Positions 17,388 to 27,261 are shown, counted from the first letter of the stretch. The stretch: 41,353 nt of DNA from an uncultured Saprospiraceae bacterium (GCA_938022165.1 CALIEI010000090.1:1-41353), one strand, 5' to 3'. Numbers and translations are program-made. Notes: a model not told the origin generated them from the letters alone.

Positions 17388-18950
17388 CTACTCTACCGTA
17401 ATAGTAATATAATTGTGAATAGAAACCCATCTATCAGTTTGATCTATTCGGCGATCATCAACAGCGCTAAACTTTAGTACATAAGTACCTGGTTGATCAA
17501 AACGTACAGCGGTACTATTGGAAGTTGGATTTGAAAAAACGGCTCTGCCCGGTCCAGATAATTTTTCCCAGTCGCTCTTTAGGTCCAATACATTTCCCTC
17601 TAGCGTAACCTCACTTGTCAATTGAACTGTATTACCTACAGTAGTAAAGTAGTTGTCCGCTACAGACAAAACGTTGTAACCAATATCTGTAGAAATAGCA
17701 CCATTAGAATTCCTAGTAGCTGGCATAAAATTGCGGATAGAATCGTATCGTTTTATTTGATAGTCCGGCGTCTCGTGAACCGTTTCTCTTGAATGCATAA
17801 TAATCTTCGGCCCTCCTATCAGCAGGTTATTTGCTGCCATACCTGTGCCTGGAGGACACACATGATCTTCGTAACTCAAGAATAGAACTGAAGGACCACG
17901 GTAGCGTTTTGCAAAATTGACCGCATCATAATATCGAATCGCATCAGATGTATTTTGTTCATGCGCTGGAGTACCTACAGTGGTACGCGACTTGAATAGA
18001 AAATATGGATGTCCGCTGGTGCGATCATATCGTAGACCATTATGCTGACAAAGCGCAGGCACACTATGAACCATCATCTTGATTCTTTGATCTAGGCCAG
18101 CCATAATGAGCGACAAACCACCACCTTGACTAATCCCCATGACTCCTAAATTTTGTTTATCAAAATCATCTCTTGTAAATAAATAATCGATAGCTCTGAC
18201 CCCTCCAAGAAGACCATATCTATAATAATTTCCTGTTTTAGAAGATATGTCATCAGGCATATATCGATCTGGATCACCTTCCTCAGGATCGGCATTATGA
18301 ATACTAAGCGTAATTATAATCGCATTTATTTGTGCCGATTCGTTGGTTCCTGCAATCACATGATTTGCCCCTCCACCAAATGAAGGCATCACTAAAAAAG
18401 CTGGAAATGGCCCTTCTCCTCTGGGTATGGTGACATATCCATACACTTTGCGCCCATCAATATGATCTAAAACCAACTTATAAGAATCATTAAAATTGGT
18501 AGAGGTGTGTGGTATAAGCTCAGGATTAGACTCAACTGTCCGCATTTCGGCCTTTTGCGCTTCCCAAAAAGCATCAAAATCGGCCGGCTCTCGTTCAATA
18601 GGTTTGATCTGAAAAGGTGAAAAAGCCACACCTGCTCTATCGGAAGACTCGGCTTGATTGACGTAGCAAATCAAAAAAGCAGGCTCATCATGTGAAAAAG
18701 GAATATTATAAGTCTGACCTGCTTCCAAAAAGAAGGTTCCCTTTTCTATAATGGGGGCATGATTATCTTCTCTGATAATAAAGCTAACCTCTCCTGACTC
18801 ACTAGATGTCACTTGAAAATTCATCACCTCGCCTACTTCATAGGTAGCTTGGTCACGGTCAGCCTTAACAACTACCTGTGCTTGTACACAGATTGTCAAG
18901 GACAAGAACATTATAAAAAATAATGATATGACTAAGTTGATTTTGCTCAC
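17388..18950 (-). CDS. CE7 family acetyl(xylan) esterase with C-terminal beta domain
   Basis: A 520-residue exported alpha/beta hydrolase with signal peptide at residues 1-24 (ending VQA). A beta-rich N-terminal region is followed by the acetylxylan esterase/cephalosporin-C deacetylase fold. The nucleophile is S274 in GISQGGG, with D362 in YEDHVCPP and H392 in TVHETP; the spacings of 88 and 30 residues match the CE7 triad. Residues from about 430 onward form an added Ig/PKD-like beta domain. It probably deacetylates polysaccharide or oligosaccharide in the periplasm or outside the cell. TACATTTG sits 15 bases upstream of the start. Confidence 0.9.
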   Translation of the reverse strand: MSKINLVISLFFIMFLSLTICVQAQVVVKADRDQATYEVGEVMNFQVTSSESGEVSFIIREDNHAPIIEKGTFFLEAGQTYNIPFSHDEPAFLICYVNQAESSDRAGVAFSPFQIKPIEREPADFDAFWEAQKAEMRTVESNPELIPHTSTNFNDSYKLVLDHIDGRKVYGYVTIPRGEGPFPAFLVMPSFGGGANHVIAGTNESAQINAIIITLSIHNADPEEGDPDRYMPDDISSKTGNYYRYGLLGGVRAIDYLFTRDDFDKQNLGVMGISQGGGLSLIMAGLDQRIKMMVHSVPALCQHNGLRYDRTSGHPYFLFKSRTTVGTPAHEQNTSDAIRYYDAVNFAKRYRGPSVLFLSYEDHVCPPGTGMAANNLLIGGPKIIMHSRETVHETPDYQIKRYDSIRNFMPATRNSNGAISTDIGYNVLSVADNYFTTVGNTVQLTSEVTLEGNVLDLKSDWEKLSGPGRAVFSNPTSNSTAVRFDQPGTYVLKFSAVDDRRIDQTDRWVSIHNYITITVE

Positions 18951-18964
18951 CAGGATAATTTGTT

Positions 18965-18972
18965 CAAATGTA
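18965..18972 (-). promoter_or_regulatory. Candidate -7 box of the esterase gene
   Basis: On the minus strand this reads TACATTTG, an exact TAnnTTTG match, 14 bases before the esterase ATG, which would give a very short 5' leader. No clear TTG is seen near -33. Confidence 0.4.
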
Positions 18973-19094
18973 TAAAAAATAATTTTACCGTTTTAGGGAT
19001 TTGTATATGTCTTGTCTGCAATTATTATTTAACTAACTCAAATAAAATCAACATTTTAAATCAAAAAAGGTACTTTTACGTACCCATGTACATC

Positions 19095-22000
19095 ATGTTT
19101 AATCGAGTAAGCAAAATACCAGTTTTGGCACTTCTTGTGCTAATCCTTTCAGCGACATCTCTGAAGGCCCAATCGGGCATATTGTGGTCACAAACTTATG
19201 GTGGCGAACAAGATGAAACCTTCCAAAACATAGTAGAAACAGATGATCTAGGAGCCCAAGTTATTGGCTTTGGCCAGTCTAATGTCGGAACTATAAAAAG
19301 CGGACAAGGGCTATATGACATCATTATCTGCGAGATGGCCGAAAATGGGGACCTCAATTGGACCAGCAGCATTGGAGGAAGTGCTCACGATTTAGGTAAA
19401 TCCATACTACTTGACAATGAAAAGACCTTTATTGGTGGCTTGACCTACTCCAACGATTTGGATGGCAATATTCATCTTGGGGCAGGAGATATTTTATTCG
19501 GTGATCTAAACGAAGATCATCAGCTTTCCCAGTCAAAATTTTTAGGTGGAAATAAACTGGACAATATTGTTGCCATTGCACTACAAAAAGATGGTTCACT
19601 GATCATAGTCGCAAACACCAACTCTACAGATGTCGCCCAAATAGGTATTGGTGGGGCCACTGATATCTATATCTGCAATCTAACAAAAGATGGTACGCTG
19701 ATTTGGGAGAACACCATCGGCAGCAGTGGTGTAGACAAGGCTACAGACTTTGCTATCAATAAAAAAGGAGAAATAATTATAACGGGATTTACTTTTTCGG
19801 ACAACTTTCTTGAATTTAGAAAAGGGATAAAGGATGGCTTTGTACTATGCCTAAATGACAAAGGAGAACAACAATGGGGAAGGCGCTTCACAAATGGCAA
19901 TTATTCAAATTTTGTAGCGATTGACCTAGATCGCATAGACAATATTTTACTTGCCGGTGTCCAAGGAAAAATCAACGACACCAACTCGGGGATCAATGGT
20001 GTCTACAATGAAGACGTATGGGCTTTAAAGTTAGCTAGCAATGGATCAGAAATTTGGCGAAACCAATTTGGCGGAAGCGCTAATGACTTCGCTACGGATA
20101 TAGTAGCTTCTCATGATGGAGGTATGCTGATCGTAGGGCACACCGTTTCATACGATGGAATAGTCAGAACCAACTATGGAAACAAAGACGCCTTCGCTAC
20201 AAAACTAAATGCAGATGGCGTCCAAGAATGGTCTCAAAACTATGGGGGCAGTAAAGACGATCAAATACTTGCCGTGACGCAGGATAGACAGGGCCATTAT
20301 TGGCTAACCGGACAAACTGCTTCTGATGACATTGATCTAAATGAAAATAATGGTGGAAGCGATGCTTGGATACTCAAACTAGAAGGAGAAGAGCCTACTT
20401 TACAACTTATCGTAGCATCCAGTTTTGAAGTATGCAGTGGAGAATCTTTAGACATTGATGTTGAAATCCCATTTTGCGAATGCGAATATAGATGGTCTGA
20501 TGGATTTGTTGGTGCGCAAAGAACGGCCACCTATGATGATAACACTTCACTTACTATAACTGTTACTGACGAAAATAATAATCAAGCGAGTGGTGAAATA
20601 GAAATCATAGTTCATCCAAAACCTGAATTTGAATTGACTGCAACACATCTAAGCTGCATCGACAATATAGATGGAGAAATAAGCGCTGAAGTATTAGAAG
20701 GAACAGCACCATTTGAATTTGAATGGAGCAATGGAGAGACAGCAGATGTACTGACAGGGCTAGAGGCAGGGCTCTATACTTTAACCGTAACTGACGCAAA
20801 TGGCTGCTCTGCATTATTAGACGCTGAAATAGATGCTCCGCAAACATTTCAAGTTACTGCCACCATAGAATCAGCAGTTTGTAATGCTAACTCAGGTAAC
20901 ATTTCTCTAATTTTAGAAGGAGGCAATGCACCATTTGAATTTGAATGGAGCAACGGAACAACTACAGAGAGCAATGAAAATCTATTACCTGGCGAGTACA
21001 TCGTTAATGTCATAGATGCGAATGGTTGTTCAATAGAAGAGACATTTATTGTTGAGAATGACGATTTTGATTTTGATCTAGAATTTGAAATATTAGACAA
21101 TCTATGTCATGAAGGATCGCAAGGTTCAATAAGTATTTTGAATATGGAAGGGCTCGAAGATTTAAATTGGAGCACCGGGGCTACTAGTGCAAACTTAAAT
21201 GATTTAAGTGCCGGAGAATACACCTTAGAATATACAACTATTGAAGGGTGTTCAGGTACGCAAACCTTTATCATTTCGGAGCCAAGACTTTTAGAAGTTA
21301 CGCCAATTGCTACGGACAACGCTTGTTCTGGAAACAATAGTGGAAGCATAGGTCTAGAACTTCGTGGCGGCACACCTCCATATGATTTCAACTGGAGTAC
21401 GGGAGCTACTTCTCCATTTATTACAGAACTTGCTGCGGGAGAATACTTAGTTACAATTACGGATTCGAATGCTTGCCAGATAGAAGAAAGCATAGCTATC
21501 GAAAACGGTGATTTTGAATTTGAACTTCAATTTGAAATCACTAACAATCTTTGCTACCAAGGTGCAGGAGGATCTATATCTATCTTGAACGGATCTGAAC
21601 TAGACCAACTGATATGGAATACTGGAGACGAAGGTGCTTCCTTAAATTCTTTAGCAGCTGGAGAGTACACTTTAGAATACACCACTCTTGATGGTTGCTC
21701 AGCTACACAGTCATTTGAAATTTCAGAACCAACTGTTTTTGAAGCAACTGCTAACTCAAATAATAATATTTGTGCAGGAGAGAATAATGGATTTATTGAG
21801 CTAGAAATCAGAGGAGGAATACCGCCATATAAATTTGAATGGAGCAATGGTGCTGACACACCATTCATCACTTCATTAGCAGAAGGTGAATACTCGGTAA
21901 CGCTTACTGATGTAAATGATTGCTCTTTTATACTAAGCACTCAAATAGAATCCCCGACGGCTTTAGAAATAGTGGATACTAATCTAAGCAATGAAACCTG

Positions 22001-23384
22001 CAGGGAAGCAAGAGATGGCACTATTAGTTTTGATATCGAAGGGGGAACTGGCACTTATATGTATGAGTGGAGTAACGGAAGTAATGCTTCTAGTTTAGAC
22101 AACTTATCAGAAGGCACTTATAGTGTGACCATAACTGATGAAAATGGCTGCACCATAATTGGCGAAGCTGAAATTGAAGAAGCAGATGAATTTCCAATCG
22201 TAAATTCCGAACTTATAGATCCAACTTGTTATGGAGAAACCAATGGCTTTATCATTCTTAGTCCAGGCAACATAAATAATGTACTAAGTTACTTATGGCC
22301 AGATAACTTTACAGGTAATCAAAGAAATGACTTGGCAGCAGGCGATTATGAAGTCACGGTAAGCACTAGTAGTGGTTGCGAAAAAGTATTAGAACTCACA
22401 TTAGACTCCCCTCTTGAGATTCAAATCGATCTAGAAACTATTAATATTTCTTGCTTTGACGAGCAGGATGCGAGTATTGACGTGAGTGTATCGGGTGGCA
22501 AAACCCCTTATGTGATTGAATTAAACGGGCCCAACAGTTTTACAAATTCAATATTAAATAATCAATCTGTGGGTAATCTCTCAGCGGGTGAATACACCAT
22601 AAATACCGTAGACGCAAATGGTTGCATTCAAGAAAATACAATCATCATAAATGAGCCTCAAGCTATCATAATTCAAGGTGTCGTTTCTGACGCCTCATGC
22701 TTTGGGGAGACAGACGGAGCGATTGAAACCATTGTAAGTGGGGGTACTGGAGAATACGACTATTTTTGGGGAGGTGAGCTTTTTGATAATTTCATTGAAG
22801 AAGTACCAGCTGGTATTTACTTAGTTGAGGTGAACGACGAAAACGGATGCTTTCAAGAAAGAACTTTTCAAATAAATCAGCCGGACAGAATTTTTGTTGA
22901 GAACAGTATCGTTCACCCAAGTTCAGATCTAGACGATGATGGCAGTATCGAATTAATAATAACTGGAGGAACAGCTCCATACGAAGTCGTTTGGAATAAT
23001 GGAGACGAAGGGATGATAATAAATGACCTAGGTAGAGGGCTTTATCAGTTTACTTGCACAGACGCCAATGGCTGCCAATTCACCGATAACATACTCTTGG
23101 AATCCACTACCAGCACAAGCCAGTTAAGGCCTTTTGAAGCATTAAACATCTACCCTAATCCAGCTGATAATCTTTTATACATTTCTATGGAAGGTAATCA
23201 TCAAGATGTTCAGCTTAGACTTATCAATGCCCTTGGCCAGATCATATACCAAGAGCAAACTTCTCTTTGGAATAGCAATCTAAAATCTATTGATGTTTCG
23301 CAGATTCCAACAGGCTTGTACCACCTCTATTTGGCCAATCAAAAAAATCAAAGCAGCTACAAAGTTGTTATAAGTCACAACTAG
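19095..23384 (+). CDS. Secreted propeller / SprB-repeat protein with T9SS sorting domain
   Basis: I place the start at the ATG at 19095 (alternative 19086) because it directly begins a signal peptide ending SLKAQ, and TACTTTTA at 19071-19078 looks like its -7 box. The frame is open back to 18960. Architecture of the 1429 residues: seven WxxxxGGxxxD-type repeats (about 31-434) that probably form a seven-bladed beta-propeller, a cysteine-containing Ig-like domain (435-511), eleven SprB-type repeats (about 512-1337, each with Cys...GG..PY.F.WSNG....L..G.Y.VTVTD.NGC), and a type IX secretion sorting domain (about 1345-1429, with IYPNPAD). It should be exported through T9SS and displayed on or released from the cell surface. 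An adhesin role is by analogy with SprB. Confidence 0.9.
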   Translation: MFNRVSKIPVLALLVLILSATSLKAQSGILWSQTYGGEQDETFQNIVETDDLGAQVIGFGQSNVGTIKSGQGLYDIIICEMAENGDLNWTSSIGGSAHDLGKSILLDNEKTFIGGLTYSNDLDGNIHLGAGDILFGDLNEDHQLSQSKFLGGNKLDNIVAIALQKDGSLIIVANTNSTDVAQIGIGGATDIYICNLTKDGTLIWENTIGSSGVDKATDFAINKKGEIIITGFTFSDNFLEFRKGIKDGFVLCLNDKGEQQWGRRFTNGNYSNFVAIDLDRIDNILLAGVQGKINDTNSGINGVYNEDVWALKLASNGSEIWRNQFGGSANDFATDIVASHDGGMLIVGHTVSYDGIVRTNYGNKDAFATKLNADGVQEWSQNYGGSKDDQILAVTQDRQGHYWLTGQTASDDIDLNENNGGSDAWILKLEGEEPTLQLIVASSFEVCSGESLDIDVEIPFCECEYRWSDGFVGAQRTATYDDNTSLTITVTDENNNQASGEIEIIVHPKPEFELTATHLSCIDNIDGEISAEVLEGTAPFEFEWSNGETADVLTGLEAGLYTLTVTDANGCSALLDAEIDAPQTFQVTATIESAVCNANSGNISLILEGGNAPFEFEWSNGTTTESNENLLPGEYIVNVIDANGCSIEETFIVENDDFDFDLEFEILDNLCHEGSQGSISILNMEGLEDLNWSTGATSANLNDLSAGEYTLEYTTIEGCSGTQTFIISEPRLLEVTPIATDNACSGNNSGSIGLELRGGTPPYDFNWSTGATSPFITELAAGEYLVTITDSNACQIEESIAIENGDFEFELQFEITNNLCYQGAGGSISILNGSELDQLIWNTGDEGASLNSLAAGEYTLEYTTLDGCSATQSFEISEPTVFEATANSNNNICAGENNGFIELEIRGGIPPYKFEWSNGADTPFITSLAEGEYSVTLTDVNDCSFILSTQIESPTALEIVDTNLSNETCREARDGTISFDIEGGTGTYMYEWSNGSNASSLDNLSEGTYSVTITDENGCTIIGEAEIEEADEFPIVNSELIDPTCYGETNGFIILSPGNINNVLSYLWPDNFTGNQRNDLAAGDYEVTVSTSSGCEKVLELTLDSPLEIQIDLETINISCFDEQDASIDVSVSGGKTPYVIELNGPNSFTNSILNNQSVGNLSAGEYTINTVDANGCIQENTIIINEPQAIIIQGVVSDASCFGETDGAIETIVSGGTGEYDYFWGGELFDNFIEEVPAGIYLVEVNDENGCFQERTFQINQPDRIFVENSIVHPSSDLDDDGSIELIITGGTAPYEVVWNNGDEGMIINDLGRGLYQFTCTDANGCQFTDNILLESTTSTSQLRPFEALNIYPNPADNLLYISMEGNHQDVQLRLINALGQIIYQEQTSLWNSNLKSIDVSQIPTGLYHLYLANQKNQSSYKVVISHN

Positions 23385-23411
23385 TTTTATTAGACTTTAA
23401 AATTCTAAACC

Positions 23412-23419
23412 TATATTTG
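23412..23419 (+). promoter_or_regulatory. -7 box immediately before the M14 gene
   Basis: TATATTTG matches TAnnTTTG exactly but ends only 4 bases before the M14 ATG, so the transcript would be leaderless or nearly so. No TTG is seen near -33. Confidence 0.45.
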
Positions 23420-23423
23420 TTGC

Positions 23424-24791
23424 ATGACAGCAAATCAGACTTTGGGAAGAAAACTCTACGAGGTACATCCACAGTACAAGGAAGAGTCACTAAATCATCG
23501 CAGATTTAAACACCAAGACATACTTCCCCTTCTTGAACACTGTAAGGAAAAAGGCGCTACTATAAGCACCCTTGGGCACAGTATTGAAGATAGATCTATC
23601 CATGAAGTAAAGATGGGTTCTGGCTCAAAGAATGTCATGTTATGGACTCAGATGCATGGAGATGAACCCACTTCTACAATGGCCGTTTTTGACATGCTAC
23701 ACTTTCTCCTTGCTAAAGATGAAGCACTCAAAAATGTAAGAGAAACCATTTTAAACAATCTCGAATTGTGCTTTATCCCCATGTTGAATCCTGATGGGGT
23801 GGAAAGATTTCAGAGAAGAAATGCCGCAGAGATTGACCTAAATCGTGATGCCTTAAAGCTAGCTTGTCCTGAATCCAGAATTCTAAAGGCTGCACATCAA
23901 AAGAACAAACCTATATTTGGCTTCAACCTTCACGACCAAAGCAAGTACTACAATGTGCCCGGCACTAATCAAACGGCTAGTCACTCCTTCTTAGCCCCAG
24001 CCTACGATTATGATAAAAACATCAATACGGTTAGAAAGGCTGCGATGCAGGGAATCGCACTGATGCAAGAGATCTTAGATGAATTGCATCCAAATCAATC
24101 GGGAAGATATAATGATGATTTTGAACCCCGTGCTTTTGGAGACAATATTCAAAGCTGGGGGACTAGTACCATATTAGTTGAAGCTGGCGGCCTACGAAAT
24201 GATCCAGAAAAACAAGAGATCAGAAGACTACACTTTTCGATCCTTTTAAGTTTGCTTTACAATATCGCTGTAGACGGAGTAAAAGACAATGAAGTAGATC
24301 AGTATTGGGCAATCCCTGAAAATGATCGAAAATTGAATGATCTTATCATCAGGGGCGTCCAATTCCCATCGATTGATCATCCAATCGACATCTCGATCAA
24401 TAAGGAAGAAGTAGATTCAGAAGATGGGAAATCATTTTATTTGGAAGGCCTTATCGAAGACCTTGGTGATCTTTCTACCTTCTTTGGCTATGAAGAGTTT
24501 GATGCAAATGGATTAACTTATGAAGCTGCCAAGATTTATGACTATAGCTTAGTAAGTGGCCCTATCATGGAGGGAATAAATCCAAAGGAGTACCTAAAGG
24601 AAGGAATTGGTGTGTTAGAAATGGACAATTTTGACCTAAAGCTCAAATTAAAATCCATCCCATTTTTAATTGTGGACAAGAATGAAAACCTTGATTTTAG
24701 CCTAAAACCGGGTAATAAATGTGCCTTTTTCTTGAAAGACGAAGTGGGTATTAAATTTGCAGTCATAAATGGTAATGTAATACCGCTTTAG
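23424..24791 (+). CDS. M14-family zinc carboxypeptidase-like protein
   Basis: A 455-residue protein with the M14 metallocarboxypeptidase core. The zinc ligands are H78 and E81 (MHGDEPT) and H170 (FNLHDQ); E253 in ILVEAGG matches the catalytic glutamate. The LNPDGVERFQRRNAAEIDLNRD block is also typical. There is no signal peptide, so it should act in the cytoplasm or leave by another route. About 180 residues after the core form an extra domain without a match I know. It could trim peptides or act on peptidoglycan-derived peptides. It lies 39 bases after the SprB-type gene with its own promoter. Confidence 0.9.
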   Translation: MTANQTLGRKLYEVHPQYKEESLNHRRFKHQDILPLLEHCKEKGATISTLGHSIEDRSIHEVKMGSGSKNVMLWTQMHGDEPTSTMAVFDMLHFLLAKDEALKNVRETILNNLELCFIPMLNPDGVERFQRRNAAEIDLNRDALKLACPESRILKAAHQKNKPIFGFNLHDQSKYYNVPGTNQTASHSFLAPAYDYDKNINTVRKAAMQGIALMQEILDELHPNQSGRYNDDFEPRAFGDNIQSWGTSTILVEAGGLRNDPEKQEIRRLHFSILLSLLYNIAVDGVKDNEVDQYWAIPENDRKLNDLIIRGVQFPSIDHPIDISINKEEVDSEDGKSFYLEGLIEDLGDLSTFFGYEEFDANGLTYEAAKIYDYSLVSGPIMEGINPKEYLKEGIGVLEMDNFDLKLKLKSIPFLIVDKNENLDFSLKPGNKCAFFLKDEVGIKFAVINGNVIPL

Positions 24792-24847
24792 AGTGCATTT
24801 ATGACTCTATTTTTACGGTATATATAGCATTTTACACCATTGTTTTA

Positions 24848-24855
24848 TAGATTTG
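24848..24855 (+). promoter_or_regulatory. Candidate -7 box of the 52-residue membrane protein gene
   Basis: TAGATTTG matches TAnnTTTG exactly and lies 14 bases before the ATG at 24870. This is the main evidence that the small gene is expressed on its own. Confidence 0.4.
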
Positions 24856-24869
24856 TGAAAATTTTCAAA

Positions 24870-25028
24870 ATGGACGGTCAAGTTAAAGAAACATCATCAT
24901 CAGACTACATCATGTTTGTGGTTTCACTAATTGCTTTCATTGGCTTATTGATATTTGCCAATGAGTGGTTCTGGTTAGCAATGCCTACTTTACTTACTTC
25001 TTTAGTAAAGATCTTTAAGGTTATCTAG
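24870..25028 (+). CDS. Small two-helix membrane protein, unknown function
   Basis: A 52-residue frame from the ATG at 24870 (the frame is open back to a TTG at 24840). After a polar start (MDGQVKETSSSDY) come two hydrophobic segments, IMFVVSLIAFIGLLIFA and WFWLAMPTLLTSLV, with a basic end (KIFKVI). The arrangement resembles small membrane proteins of Bacteroidota, but I recognise no family. A -7 box precedes it and it ends 2 bases from the convergent DinB-like gene. Confidence 0.5.
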   Translation: MDGQVKETSSSDYIMFVVSLIAFIGLLIFANEWFWLAMPTLLTSLVKIFKVI

Positions 25029-25030
25029 GA

Positions 25031-25534
25031 TTAACCTAAATCTTCTGAATAGTACTTAGTATCAATATTCTTTAGACTTTTGACCGCATAGGTGATTTGA
25101 CCTATATGGTAAGAAAAGTGCTCTATTACGTGCACGATAATGCTCAAGCCTGTTTCATTGTACACCTGTACCGGATATGTCCTAGCAAGATCTTCTAAGT
25201 TCACTCTATCAACAACAGCTTGCGCATCAATAATAGTCAGTTTGATCTTCTCCGAAAGTAGTGCTTTAGAAATTCCTCCTTCTGTGCTAAACTCTACATC
25301 TCTCTGTCTCACATCTTCTTGCTGACCCAACCCGGCACAAATCCACTGTCGTACATTACCACTTAGGTGGAGAATCAAATTTCCAATACTAACCGTATTT
25401 TCATTTGGTCTTTGCCAAACTTCTTCTTCAGTGAGAAAAGCGAGGCACTTTATTATTCTATCGTAGCCCTCTTCGTATATCCGGCGTTCAAATTCAGATT
25501 TGATTTCACTTAATACAATTGACTCGGAACTCAT
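25031..25534 (-). CDS. DinB-superfamily (DUF1572-like) protein
   Basis: A 167-residue four-helix protein of the DinB/YfiT superfamily. The metal-site histidines appear in LILHLSGN and in HVIEHFSYHIGQI. Members are metal-binding proteins, some acting as thiol-dependent transferases, but most are uncharacterised. The start overlaps the end of the M23 peptidase gene by 4 bases (ATGA), making it the last gene of the clpS-aat-M23 group. No specific substrate can be named. Confidence 0.85.
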   Translation of the reverse strand: MSSESIVLSEIKSEFERRIYEEGYDRIIKCLAFLTEEEVWQRPNENTVSIGNLILHLSGNVRQWICAGLGQQEDVRQRDVEFSTEGGISKALLSEKIKLTIIDAQAVVDRVNLEDLARTYPVQVYNETGLSIIVHVIEHFSYHIGQITYAVKSLKNIDTKYYSEDLG

Positions 25535-27261
25535 AGGCTGATTGGTTTTTCAAATGTTGTGGTATTTCCTAGGGCATCACTAACTATTAACTTAAAGGTA
25601 TGCTTGCCCGCTTTTAATTTCTCATCTATGCGATAAGTAATGGTTTCGTTTTTACCGTTGTAGGTCATCAATACCCATTGATCATCTATGTATCCTTGAT
25701 AGCTCATCCCCTTACCTCCTTTACCTACATCATAATTGTCTTCTATCTTGAAAGAGATTGATCTATAGCCATTAAGTATAGATCGGAATTTGACGGGATT
25801 TATGGTTGGGGGCACGGTATCCAACATAATACAAAAATTCCCCAGTTGACTCGTTTTGGTTTTTAACATATCTCCCTCCCAAGTACCACCACAGTTCACA
25901 AAGTTATTATCCTTTCCGCAGTAGCCTATGAATGCCTTTGATTTGAACTCTCCCAATGGGGAATTTGGCCTAATAGACAAATCAAAATATTTGTGCATAG
26001 GTGTTGTGTATTCGTCCAGATGATAAATTGGGGATTGGACATTATAAGAATTCTCCTCCGAAGTCAAAAACTCAAATTGAAGATCACGATACAAGGCGCC
26101 TTTGGGTATGAATAAATTAATGTCTTTTTGGGAGATCACATTGTCTTGGTCATGGTACAGCAAGTAATGGTAGGGCTTCCCCTCAAGGTCTTTATCACTA
26201 GAAGATTTCTTAACCCAAAAAGTTGACTCGCTAACATTTTGATGGATATCCGTAACTACATATTTCACCTTGCTGGCTTTAGTCTTATTGATCTTCACCA
26301 CTCCGTCCCATTCATCATTGTGGTAGATGGACAAGTTATTTCCCGGCAATTTAAAACATCTATTATAGTAGCTTTTTTTCGTTTCTCTTTCAAAGTAATC
26401 CATATGCGCATTGATGAATCTCGTTTCATCAAAGGAAATTTCATCCATACTAAAGCTAAAAGCAAGGCTATCATCGACAAACATTTCTAGCGCATAAATA
26501 CCATTCAAGTTCGAGACGCCCGTCATTTGATCATAGGCCTTTAGTGCGATACCGACTTCATAGGTATTCATTTCAATAGTATCCTTGCTGGGATAAAAAT
26601 TACTCCCCTTATTGCGCAAAGTGTACTGCTTCGTTTCTAGCTCATTCATTTGGCTATCTAAGCCATACAGCTTGATTGCTCTGAGATCGGGTCGTACCTT
26701 ATCATCAATACTAAATCCAAAGTGAAGAGGATTTATAGGTACTTCCGTTTTGGTATTTCTTATTTCAAAATGTAAATGTGGCCCATAGGATCTGCCACTG
26801 ACACCCAAGGTCCCGATGATATCTCCTTTTTTAAATGGAAACAAATCTTTTGGTGGGTAGATTTCAACTTCAGATTGCTGTTTTTCATATTGCTTTCTAT
26901 GCATATAGTCAGCAATGTGTTTTGGGAATTTTTCCAAATGCGCATACACACTGGTGTAGCCGTTAGGATGGTTTATATAAAGCGCATTGCCATAACCAGA
27001 CGATTTGATGTTTATTCTAGATACAACTCCATCTGCTACGGCATATATATTCTGTCCTACTTGCCCCGACTTAGCTTTAATATCAATACCAGCGTGAAAG
27101 TGATTTGGTCTAAGTTCTCCAAAGGTGCCGCTCAGTTTAATAGCCTGGTCTACTGGAGATCTAAAATAATCTTTTGGATAGTCGTGTTGTTTTTGCTGTA
27201 CCGTAACTTGTGATACAGGAATACTTAACAAGCCCAAAAAAACTATCAATAATCGAATCAT
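25531..27261 (-). CDS. M23-family metallopeptidase (LytM-type)
   Basis: A 576-residue exported protein with a signal peptide at about residues 1-18. The M23 domain runs from about 50 to 170: H56 and D60 in HFHAGID, H108 in YAHL, and H162/H164 in GPHLHFEIR supply the zinc site and catalytic residues, so it is likely to be an active peptidoglycan endopeptidase. The remaining 400 residues are beta-rich, including Ig-like segments, and form a long C-terminal region known from Bacteroidota homologues. It lies 21 bases after aat and overlaps the DinB-like gene. Confidence 0.92.
   Translation of the reverse strand: MIRLLIVFLGLLSIPVSQVTVQQKQHDYPKDYFRSPVDQAIKLSGTFGELRPNHFHAGIDIKAKSGQVGQNIYAVADGVVSRINIKSSGYGNALYINHPNGYTSVYAHLEKFPKHIADYMHRKQYEKQQSEVEIYPPKDLFPFKKGDIIGTLGVSGRSYGPHLHFEIRNTKTEVPINPLHFGFSIDDKVRPDLRAIKLYGLDSQMNELETKQYTLRNKGSNFYPSKDTIEMNTYEVGIALKAYDQMTGVSNLNGIYALEMFVDDSLAFSFSMDEISFDETRFINAHMDYFERETKKSYYNRCFKLPGNNLSIYHNDEWDGVVKINKTKASKVKYVVTDIHQNVSESTFWVKKSSSDKDLEGKPYHYLLYHDQDNVISQKDINLFIPKGALYRDLQFEFLTSEENSYNVQSPIYHLDEYTTPMHKYFDLSIRPNSPLGEFKSKAFIGYCGKDNNFVNCGGTWEGDMLKTKTSQLGNFCIMLDTVPPTINPVKFRSILNGYRSISFKIEDNYDVGKGGKGMSYQGYIDDQWVLMTYNGKNETITYRIDEKLKAGKHTFKLIVSDALGNTTTFEKPISL

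Noticed and set aside
18960-19094. Extending the large SprB-type protein to the upstream start at 18960
   Set aside because: The extra 45 residues put a second hydrophobic stretch before a clear signal peptide, and a -7-like box lies at 19071-19078, inside the extension.
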